In this document: one piece after another, positions 1 to 5,400 of the stretch
Layout of the letters: each line of letters starts with the position of its first letter
How positions within the stretch are numbered: the stretch's first letter is position 1
DNA from: an uncultured beta proteobacterium
GTDB taxonomy: Bacteria; Pseudomonadota; Gammaproteobacteria; Burkholderiales; Rhodocyclaceae
DNA: 6,239 nucleotides
Assembly (NCBI GenBank): GCA_903917505.1
Contig: CAIXAY010000474.1
Location: forward strand, 1-6,239
Reading direction: 5' to 3'
Position numbers and translations under genes: made by a program
Notes under the pieces: model-generated
The model's input: the letters and a program-made list of their open reading frames with translations, nothing else
What the model was told of the DNA's origin: nothing
The model's database searches: none

Positions 1-454
1 CGATGAAGGCCTGCACCAGCGCCGGTTCGCGCGCCACCAGCATGGGCACCGCGAACTGCGGGAATTCCAGAATCGACAGTTTCTCGGAGTGGTCGCGCAA
101 CGCCCGCGGCTTGTTGAAAACGTGTGCGCCCTCGGCCTCGGCGCGCTCGAGCAGCCAGGTGGTGGCGACATATTCGATGTCGAAGGGCGGATCCTTGCGC
201 ATCACCACCGCGGCGAAATCGCGCAGCGGCACGACATGCCGGTCGATTTCGACGAACCACGGCGCATCGTCATCGAGCATCTCGATGTGCGCCGCTTCGG
301 CGCAGACACCCTGCAGCGCCGACCAGTGAATCGCCGGCTGCAGGATCACCCACACCGCATGCCCGGCATCCTGCGCCGCACGCATCATGTCGATGCTGCT
401 GTCCTTGTAGGCCTTGAGCGAATCGAGCGGGTCGACGATGAAAGCGAAGCGCAT
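1..454 (-). CDS. gshB: Glutathione synthetase, N-terminal 151 residues (cut by window edge)
   Basis: Glutathione synthetase joins gamma-glutamylcysteine to glycine using ATP, the second and last step of glutathione synthesis in the cytoplasm. The visible 151 residues correspond to about the first half of the roughly 316-residue E. coli enzyme. They start MRFAFIVDPLDSLKAYKDSS, matching the family's opening (VMDP...KDSS in E. coli). The strongly conserved block MRKDPPFDIEYVATTWLLER (residues 85-104) follows, then NKPRALRDHSEKL (114-126), where the pre-ATP-grasp domain meets the ATP-grasp domain. The ATP-binding and catalytic part lies outside the window. The ATG at 454 is backed by an AGGAGA ribosome site at 461-466 with a 6-base spacer. 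The gene lies downstream of gshA on the same strand, so both pathway steps are linked, but a terminator-like hairpin (488-567) separates them and may lower or uncouple gshB transcription. The family assignment is firm. Confidence 0.95.
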   Translation of the reverse strand, partial: MRFAFIVDPLDSLKAYKDSSIDMMRAAQDAGHAVWVILQPAIHWSALQGVCAEAAHIEMLDDDAPWFVEIDRHVVPLRDFAAVVMRKDPPFDIEYVATTWLLERAEAEGAHVFNKPRALRDHSEKLSILEFPQFAVPMLVAREPALVQAFI

Positions 455-487
455 GAATTTTCTCCTGGGCGGGAACTGCTAAGGTCC

Positions 488-567
488 AAAAATTAACCAC
501 AACGGGCACGACGGACACAACGAAGAGCGAAACAACAATGCGATTTTTTCGTTGTGCCCGTTGTGGT
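488..567 (-). terminator. Possible terminator or attenuator between gshA and gshB
   Basis: Reading the gshA transcript, the 20-base-pair bulged stem begins 15 bases after the gshA stop codon and is followed directly by TAATTTTT (495-488). That is the layout of a factor-independent terminator. Against a simple terminator, the loop is long (about 23 bases), the stem has a 9-base bulge, and gshB lies immediately downstream with its own good ribosome site, so partial read-through is more likely than a full stop. The other strand also has a short T run after the stem (TTTT at 574-577). The structure is read from sequence; its activity is inferred. Confidence 0.4.
496..567. repeat. Bulged inverted repeat built from 9-base units
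   Basis: The outer arms are a perfect 14-base inverted repeat, ACCACAACGGGCAC at 496-509 against 554-567. An inner 6-base pairing (519-524 with 548-553) extends the stem to 20 base pairs with a 9-base bulge on the left arm. The left arm is three tandem 9-mers: ACAACGGGC (499-507), ACGACGGAC (508-516) and ACAACGAAG (517-525). The right arm, read on the other strand, contains only two such units, which explains the bulge. The loop (525-547) is A/T-rich. The element fills most of the 128-base gshA-gshB gap and resembles dispersed intergenic palindromes of high-GC proteobacteria. Whether it recurs in this genome cannot be seen here. Confidence 0.75.
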
Positions 568-582
568 GAATGCTTTTAATTC

Positions 583-1866
583 CTACCCTTCGCTCGGCGC
601 GGTGCGTTCGAGTTCGAGCGAGGCCGCGAGTTGCGCCAGGCGGGCCACAACGCCGTAGGCGTAAAAGCGGTTCGGCGGGGCGTCGGGCGTCTGGCATTGG
701 TCGGGATAGGAACAGCTGGTCTCGAAGGCCAGCGGTTCGAAGTGCATGCCCGGCGCATTGAGGTTCTCGTCCTCGCCGCGGCCGCTGTGCACGCGGTAGA
801 AACCGCCGACGACGTAGCGGTCGATCATGTAGACGACCGGTTCGGCGACGCCGTCGGAGACACGCTCCTTGGTGTGCACGCCTTCCTGGATGATCACCTG
901 CGAGACGCTCATGCCTTCCTTGATCACCGACATCTTGTTGCGCTGCTTGCGGTTGAGGCCGGTGACTTCGGACGCGTCCTTGACCGTCATCACGCCCATG
1001 CCGTAAGTGCCGGCGTCAGCCTTGACGACGACATAGGGCGTCTCGTCGATGGCGTACTGCTTGTATTTCTCGCGGATCATGCCGAGCACCGCGTCGACAT
1101 TGGAGGCCAGGCACTCCTCGCCCTGTCTTTCGTGGAAATTGACGCTGCTGCATACCGAGAAATAGGGGTTGATCTGCCACGGATCGATGCCGAGCAGCTT
1201 GGCAAAATCGTCGGCGACTTCGTCATAGGCGGCGAAGTGATTCGACTTGCGGCGCACCGCCCAGCCGGCGTGCAGCGGCGGCAGGACGAACTGATCGTCG
1301 AGGCCCTTGAGGATCTCCGGAATGCCTGCCGAAAGATCGTTGTTGAGCAGGATGGCGCACGGGTCGAAGCCGTCGAGCCCGAGCCGGTGCTTGCCGCATA
1401 CCAGGGGTTCGAGCAACAGCGTCGTGCCGTCCTGCAGGTCGACGGATGTCGGCTTGTCGATCTCGGGCGACAGCGAACCGAGGCGCACCTCGAGGCCGGT
1501 CAGGCGCAGAATCGAAACGAGCCGGGCGACGTTCTGCAGGTAGAACAGATTGCGCGTGTGATTTTCGGGAATCAGCAGCAGGCGCTTGGCGCTCGGGCAG
1601 ATCTTTTCGATCGCCGTCATCGCCGCCTGCACGCAGAGCGGCAGGAAAGCCGAATTCAGGTTGTTGAAACCGCCGGGAAAGAGATTCATGTCGACCGGCG
1701 CCAGCTTGAAACCGGAATTGCGCAGATCGACCGAGCCGTAGAACGGCGGCGTATGCTCCTGCCACTGGCTGCGCAGCCAGTGCTCGATGTCCGACGCGGC
1801 ATTGAGGAATCTGGCTTCCAGCGCCAGCAGGGGGCCGGTGAGGGCGGTGGTCAAATGCGGAACCAT
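583..1866 (-). CDS. gshA: Glutamate-cysteine ligase, T. ferrooxidans-type
   Basis: This enzyme makes gamma-glutamylcysteine from glutamate and cysteine with ATP, the first and usually rate-limiting step of glutathione synthesis. The 427-residue protein fits the family of proteobacterial ligases named after the T. ferrooxidans enzyme, which differs from E. coli GshA. Recognisable blocks are SVDLRNSGFKLAPVDMN (45-61) running into LFPGGFNNLN (62-71), LLLIPENHTRN (96-106), LLNNDLS (173-179), the glycine-rich VKADAGTYGMGVM (281-293), which looks like an ATP-grasp nucleotide loop, and GGFYRVHSGRGEDENLN (354-370), which carries the acidic and Asn residues expected of a metal-ATP site. The ATG at 1866 has GGAG at 1874-1877 with a 7-base spacer; the stop is TAG at 583-585. 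It lies 44 bases after the methyltransferase gene and before gshB, so one transcript is likely. The residue roles are inferred by analogy; the family call is strong. Confidence 0.93.
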   Translation of the reverse strand: MVPHLTTALTGPLLALEARFLNAASDIEHWLRSQWQEHTPPFYGSVDLRNSGFKLAPVDMNLFPGGFNNLNSAFLPLCVQAAMTAIEKICPSAKRLLLIPENHTRNLFYLQNVARLVSILRLTGLEVRLGSLSPEIDKPTSVDLQDGTTLLLEPLVCGKHRLGLDGFDPCAILLNNDLSAGIPEILKGLDDQFVLPPLHAGWAVRRKSNHFAAYDEVADDFAKLLGIDPWQINPYFSVCSSVNFHERQGEECLASNVDAVLGMIREKYKQYAIDETPYVVVKADAGTYGMGVMTVKDASEVTGLNRKQRNKMSVIKEGMSVSQVIIQEGVHTKERVSDGVAEPVVYMIDRYVVGGFYRVHSGRGEDENLNAPGMHFEPLAFETSCSYPDQCQTPDAPPNRFYAYGVVARLAQLAASLELERTAPSEG

Positions 1867-1910
1867 GGTCTATCTCCAATTGCGCCGGACGGCGGCCTGA
1901 GCCTTGCGGA

Positions 1911-3188
1911 TCAGAGAAGTTTCCTGAGCTTGTCCCACCATGTTACACCGGCCTGCGGCAGGAACGCGCGGAAGGACCTCGGCAGCGGCGTCTGTTCGAG
2001 GCTGCGCTGCGTGAACAGAAAGCGTCCATCGCAGATGAAGCCGAGATCGTTCCAGTCGACCGCATTGAGCGCGGCGGCGAATTGCGCGGCATCGACCGCC
2101 GGATCGCGTGGAAAGATGGCCAGCACCGAACCGTCATAGTGCGTGCAGTCGTGGGTGAAGAAAGGCTGCGCCCGGCGCGTCTTGCCATTGACATAGACGC
2201 GTGGTTGCGCGGATTGGAAATAGCCGCGCCCCCATTGCCACCAGTTGGATTCGTCGTAAGCGCGGATGCGCCGCGCGATCAGCCGCTCGCGGTGCGGCAG
2301 CAGCGCTTGCGGCGGCGGCTCGCCGGGTTCGCACCAGATCATGCGCCGCGTCCTGCCGTCGGCGATGGTCGACGAGCAGACGAAGTCGCGGTCGCCGTAT
2401 TCATCGCTGGCGTAAACGTCGTCGGCGCCCGATACCGCGCCGACCTTGACGAAAGCGATGTCGGAAAGATGCAGCGGATAGGCGTGGCGGGTGAACATCA
2501 GATGCCCGCCGCTTTCGACGAAACGGCGTTTCTCCCAGCGCAGCTGGTCGAAGCCGGCGACGCCATCGGCCAGGCCGAGCGTCGCATAACGCGAACGCCG
2601 CGCCCGCTTGCCGAGTTCGAAGCGCCAGATCGCGCAGTTCGGCGTCGCGCCGTCGAACAGGTGCAGGTCGCCGAGGTCGATGAAATCGGTGATCGTTCCG
2701 GCGGCGAACAGCAGCCGGTTGAGCGGTACCGCCGAAGTCGCCTTGAGCAGGTCGCGCGGGGTGATGAAGATCAGCTCGCCGCCGGGTGCCAGATGGCGCA
2801 GGCATTTCTCGATGAAGAACAGGTACAGGTTGGCGCGCCCGTCGAGCACGCTGTCCTCGGTCAGGCGCCGCGTCGCTTGCGAAATGTCGTGATAGCGGAT
2901 GTAGGGCGGGTTGCCGATGATCGTCGCGAACCGCTCGTCCTCCGGCAGCGCGAAGAAATCCATGACCTGCGCGCCCGGCGTCGCGTGGCGCGGGTCGATC
3001 TCGATCCCCAGCGCGCCGGGGAAATGCCGCAGGAAGGCCCCGTCGCCGCAGGCCGGTTCGAGCACGCGGCCGCGGTTGCGCACCAGCGCGCGCATGCAAT
3101 CGACGATCGCCGGCGGCGTGAAGATCTGGCCGAGCCCGCTCACATCGCATTCGGCGGGCTCAAGTTCGGCTACAGGGGCAGGAGACAT
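1911..3188 (-). CDS. Gamma-class adenine-N6 DNA methyltransferase (M.TaqI/Eco57I-like), no visible restriction partner
   Basis: It is predicted to transfer a methyl group from S-adenosylmethionine to N6 of adenine in a specific DNA site. From the ATG at 3188 the protein has 425 residues with motifs in gamma-class order: motif X GQIFTP (20-25), the SAM-binding motif I EPACGDGAFL (44-53), an acidic GIEID (61-65), and the catalytic motif IV NPPYIRY (93-99). The C-terminal half should hold the target-recognition domain; LSDIAFVKVGAVSGADDVYA (241-260) resembles the start of that domain in TaqI-like enzymes. The frame is also open to a TTG at 3215, but the best promoter (-10 at 3224-3229) would start transcription near 3217, so the ATG is preferred; neither start has a clear ribosome site. 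No endonuclease, specificity subunit or Vsr gene is adjacent. The gene heads the gshA-gshB group, 44 bases upstream of gshA. An RNA or protein substrate is possible because NPPY alone does not settle this, but the TaqI-like C-terminus favours DNA. Confidence 0.85.
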   Translation of the reverse strand: MSPAPVAELEPAECDVSGLGQIFTPPAIVDCMRALVRNRGRVLEPACGDGAFLRHFPGALGIEIDPRHATPGAQVMDFFALPEDERFATIIGNPPYIRYHDISQATRRLTEDSVLDGRANLYLFFIEKCLRHLAPGGELIFITPRDLLKATSAVPLNRLLFAAGTITDFIDLGDLHLFDGATPNCAIWRFELGKRARRSRYATLGLADGVAGFDQLRWEKRRFVESGGHLMFTRHAYPLHLSDIAFVKVGAVSGADDVYASDEYGDRDFVCSSTIADGRTRRMIWCEPGEPPPQALLPHRERLIARRIRAYDESNWWQWGRGYFQSAQPRVYVNGKTRRAQPFFTHDCTHYDGSVLAIFPRDPAVDAAQFAAALNAVDWNDLGFICDGRFLFTQRSLEQTPLPRSFRAFLPQAGVTWWDKLRKLL

Positions 3189-3223
3189 TTTCGGGCTGAC
3201 AGAGCCAGGTCGCAAAGCGCCTG

Positions 3224-3252
3224 AGTATACGGCAAGATGGCCTTGGATTCAT
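3224..3252 (-). promoter_or_regulatory. Likely sigma70-type promoter for the methyltransferase-gshA-gshB group
   Basis: On the minus strand TATACT (3229-3224) matches five of six consensus -10 positions. A weak -35 candidate, ATGAAT (3252-3247, three of six), lies 17 bases upstream. The predicted transcript start is near 3217, giving a leader of about 29 bases before the ATG at 3188. The core GTATAC (3225-3230) is palindromic, so the plus strand reads TATACG at 3226-3231 and could serve the divergent gene at 3300, although no good plus-strand -35 box is seen. This is motif-based only. Confidence 0.45.
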
Positions 3253-3299
3253 GGGGGCGATGGTCGCCGGTGGCCCGGCGCTTGGATTGAAAGGCGGAT

Positions 3300-3614
3300 A
3301 TGGCGGCAGACAGCGAGCCGGTTGAACGGGTGACCGTATGGCAATGCATCGGTTGCGGAAAAATCGAGGCGCCGCGGCCGTGCATCGGCGTATGCACGGA
3401 TCGCAAGACGGCCATGGTCTACGCCTGGCAGCACGACGCCGCGCTGGCTGAGGCCGCGGCGCGTGCCGCGAAGCTCGAAGGGCTGGTGCGGCGGCTGGCC
3501 TGCATCACCCCGCGCGGCGGCGCATGGGAATCGTCCTACCGCGCCCTGCAGGCCGAGGCTCGCCAAGCCTTGCGCTGTGCCCCGCCAATTACCGCGCCGG
3601 CGCGAAAGGAGTAG
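3300..3614 (+). CDS. Small Cys4 zinc-ribbon-like protein of unknown function
   Basis: I do not recognise a characterised family. The 104-residue protein has one compact cysteine cluster near its N-terminus, CIGCGKIEAPRPCIGVC (residues 16-32), spaced C-x2-C-x8-C-x3-C (C16, C19, C28, C32). This suggests a single zinc or other metal site. Residues 42-93 are Ala-, Glu- and Arg-rich and should form one or two helices (WQHDAALAEAAARAAKLEGL, then ESSYRALQAEARQAL). Two further cysteines (C68, C93) lie in that part. There is no signal peptide or membrane segment, so it is probably cytoplasmic. The ATG at 3300 has an AAAGG ribosome site at 3290-3294 with a 5-base spacer. It is transcribed away from the methyltransferase and sits 43 bases before the reductase gene on the same strand, so it may be the first gene of that group. 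Open frame, start and cluster make a real gene likely; its function is unknown. Confidence 0.75.
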   Translation: MAADSEPVERVTVWQCIGCGKIEAPRPCIGVCTDRKTAMVYAWQHDAALAEAAARAAKLEGLVRRLACITPRGGAWESSYRALQAEARQALRCAPPITAPARKE

Positions 3615-3657
3615 AGTATTGTGCGCATTCATCTGAGAAACTCGGGGAGAACAAGCG

Positions 3658-4602
3658 ATGCGCATTCTGATCTTGGGCGCGGGCGGCATCGGCGGCTATT
3701 TCGGCGCCAGAATCCAGGCCGCCGGCGGTGATGTCACCTTCCTCGTGCGACCGGCGCGGGCCGCGCAATTGCGCGCCGGCGGCCTGAAAGTCCTCAGCTC
3801 TTTCGGCGACCTGCAGCTGACGCCCAGGGCGCTGACCACCGATGAATTGCGCGAAACCTTCGACGTCGTCATCGTGTCGTGCAAGGCCTACGACCTGGCT
3901 TCGGCGATGGATTCGATCGCACCGGCTATCGGTCAAGACAGCGTCATCGTGCCGCTCCTGAACGGCGTTCGCCACATCGACGCGCTGGTGGAGCGTTTCG
4001 GTTCCGCGCGGGTGCTCGGCGGTGTCGCGCTGATTTCGACGATGCTCGCGCCGAACGGCGAAATAAGGCATTTGAACAAGATGCACCGGCTGGTCATCGG
4101 TGCCCGCAGCATGCCGCCCTCGCGCTGGCTGCAGCCGCTCGCCGATCTGCTGGGCAAGACGGCGATCGACTTCACGCTTGCCGACAACATCGAACAGGCG
4201 ATGTGGGACAAGATCGTCTTCCTCTCGTCGCTGGCCGGCGCGACCTGCACGCTGCGCGCCAGCATCGGCGACATCCTCAACACCGTCTATGGCGAGGAAT
4301 TCATCAAGGGCCTGCTCGCCGACTGCGCGCGCATCGCCGCCGGCAGCGGCCATGCGGTCGCCGAAGCGCAGCTCGCGGGCTATGGCAAGCTCCTGACCGA
4401 AAAGGGATCGGCACTGGTCGCCTCGATGCTGCGTGACGTCGAGCGCGGCGGCGCGACCGAAGCCGACCACATTCTCGGCGACCTGGTCGGCCGCGCCCAG
4501 GCGCAAGGCCTCGATGCCCATTGCCTGAAGCTCGCCTACGCGCATCTGCAGGCCTACGACCTGCGCCGCAAGAGCGGCGCGGCGCTGCCGGTTTTGCGCT
4601 AA
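3658..4602 (+). CDS. Ketopantoate reductase family oxidoreductase (PanE/ApbA fold), atypical active site
   Basis: The family uses NADPH to reduce 2-oxo acids; the founding member, PanE, reduces 2-dehydropantoate to pantoate in the pantothenate and CoA pathway. This 314-residue protein begins with the nucleotide loop GAGGIGGYFG (7-16). It keeps CKAYD with K76, LLNGV with N102 (likely equivalent of E. coli N98), W183-D-K185 (likely equivalent of catalytic K176), S256 in SMLRD, and E268 (likely equivalent of E256). However, the helix after K185 reads IVFLSSLAG, putting Leu189 and Ala193 where true PanE enzymes have the substrate-contacting asparagines (K-x3-N-x3-N). This pattern is typical of the many PanE-like paralogues of unproven substrate, so I give no panE symbol. 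The ATG at 3658 follows GGGGAG (3644-3649) with an 8-base spacer. phzF begins 9 bases after its stop. The fold is certain; the substrate is unknown. Confidence 0.9.
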   Translation: MRILILGAGGIGGYFGARIQAAGGDVTFLVRPARAAQLRAGGLKVLSSFGDLQLTPRALTTDELRETFDVVIVSCKAYDLASAMDSIAPAIGQDSVIVPLLNGVRHIDALVERFGSARVLGGVALISTMLAPNGEIRHLNKMHRLVIGARSMPPSRWLQPLADLLGKTAIDFTLADNIEQAMWDKIVFLSSLAGATCTLRASIGDILNTVYGEEFIKGLLADCARIAAGSGHAVAEAQLAGYGKLLTEKGSALVASMLRDVERGGATEADHILGDLVGRAQAQGLDAHCLKLAYAHLQAYDLRRKSGAALPVLR

Positions 4603-4605
4603 GGA
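4601..4605 (+). promoter_or_regulatory. Ribosome binding site fixing the TTG start of the PhzF-family gene
   Basis: AAGGA at 4601-4605 (within AAGGAAGG) lies 6 bases before the TTG at 4612 and overlaps the TAA stop of the reductase gene (4600-4602). Ribosomes finishing the reductase would release on top of this site, so translation of the two genes is probably coupled. It supports the TTG start, as does the family-typical N-terminus that follows. Confidence 0.6.
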
Positions 4606-4611
4606 AGGCGC

Positions 4612-5400
4612 TTGCAGACGATACGCCAGTACCAGGTCGACGCCTTCACGACGCGGCCTTTCGGCGGCAACCCGGCGGCCGTCTGTCCGCTCGCCGCCTG
4701 GCTGCCCGACAGCCTGATGCAGGCCATCGCCGAGGAAAACAACCTGGCCGAAACGGCCTTCTTCGTGCCCTCGGTCAAGGGCTTCCGGCTGCGCTGGTTT
4801 ACGCCCGTCTGCGAAGTCGAACTGTGCGGACACGCGACCCTCGCCGCGGCGCACGTGCTGTTCGAGATCATGGGTTATGCCGAGCCGGCGATCGTCTTCG
4901 AGACGCAGAGCGGCGAGCTCGTCGTCAAGCGCCACGGCAAGCTGTACGAGATGGATTTTCCGGCGCAGCCCCCGCTTGCCTGCCCGATACCCGACACCCT
5001 GGTCAAGGGCCTCGGGCAAACGCCGCTCGAAGTGCTGGTGGCGGCCGATTACCTCGCCATCTTCGACTGCGAGGAAACGGTTCGCGCCATCGTTCCGGAT
5101 CACGCCATCCTCGGCCGGCTCGAGCGGCGCGGCGTGATCGTCAGCGCGCCGGGCCGCAACGTCGATTTCGTCAGCCGCTTCTTCGCCCCGCGTTACGGAA
5201 TTCCCGAAGATCCGGTGACCGGTTCAGCGCACTGCGAACTCGCGCCCTACTGGGCGAAGCGGCTCGGCAAGGACAGCCTGGTCGCCCGCCAGCTGTCGAG
5301 GCGCGGCGGCAACCTGCTGTGCGAGCTGAAAGGCGACCGTGTGGTGCTGTGCGGCGCAGCGGTCACCGTCATGGTGGCGACGGTGACCTTGCCCGACTGA
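4612..5400 (+). CDS. PhzF-family isomerase/epimerase
   Basis: PhzF-fold proteins use general acid-base chemistry without a cofactor to isomerise or epimerise small acidic metabolites; PhzF itself acts in phenazine synthesis, whereas most members, such as E. coli YddE, have no proven substrate. The 262-residue protein shows the family signatures in order: YQVDAFTTRPFGGNPAAVCP (7-26), ENNLAETAFF (42-51) with E47 as the likely catalytic glutamate (Glu45 in PhzF), the CGHAT turn (72-76), and DFVSRFFAPRYGIPEDPVTG (185-204) followed by SAH. It is slightly shorter than YddE (about 297) but both half-domains are present. It starts at TTG, with AAGGA 6 bases upstream. It follows the reductase by 9 bases, so they are likely expressed together; no other phenazine genes are present, so phenazine synthesis is not implied. 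The last 154 bases are overlapped on the other strand by the GNAT frame. The family is sure, the substrate unknown. Confidence 0.92.
   Translation: MQTIRQYQVDAFTTRPFGGNPAAVCPLAAWLPDSLMQAIAEENNLAETAFFVPSVKGFRLRWFTPVCEVELCGHATLAAAHVLFEIMGYAEPAIVFETQSGELVVKRHGKLYEMDFPAQPPLACPIPDTLVKGLGQTPLEVLVAADYLAIFDCEETVRAIVPDHAILGRLERRGVIVSAPGRNVDFVSRFFAPRYGIPEDPVTGSAHCELAPYWAKRLGKDSLVARQLSRRGGNLLCELKGDRVVLCGAAVTVMVATVTLPD

Noticed and set aside
1867..1910. Short GC-rich pairings in the methyltransferase-gshA gap
   Set aside because: The stems are only 4 to 5 bases with no T run, so they are not a credible terminator or riboswitch.
631..2139. Plus-strand open frame of 502 codons
   Set aside because: It is antisense to gshA and the end of the methyltransferase gene, which carry clear family motifs. 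Long antisense frames are expected at this GC content and codon bias; its translation (many Val, Asp, Arg, Glu) shows no domain.
3213..3215. TTG start adding nine residues to the methyltransferase
   Set aside because: The predicted transcript start (about 3217) would leave almost no leader and no ribosome site, and the extra residues precede the conserved region. The ATG at 3188 is preferred, though this is not proven.
2082..3224. Plus-strand open frame of 380 codons
   Set aside because: It lies wholly antisense to the methyltransferase, whose motifs X, I and IV are unambiguous; the translation is low in recognisable structure.
3622..3667. Nine-base direct repeat TGCGCATTC (3622-3630 and 3659-3667), suggesting a duplicated start region for the reductase
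   Set aside because: Only one copy leads into the long frame and carries a ribosome site. Nine bases is short, and no further similarity flanks it.
3589..5103. Minus-strand open frame of 504 codons
   Set aside because: It is antisense to the reductase and phzF genes, both with full family signatures. It looks like the usual shadow of codon-biased genes.
4612..5400. Phenazine biosynthesis cluster
   Set aside because: Only a PhzF-like protein is present. The family is broad, and no phzA/B, C, D, E or G gene is visible.
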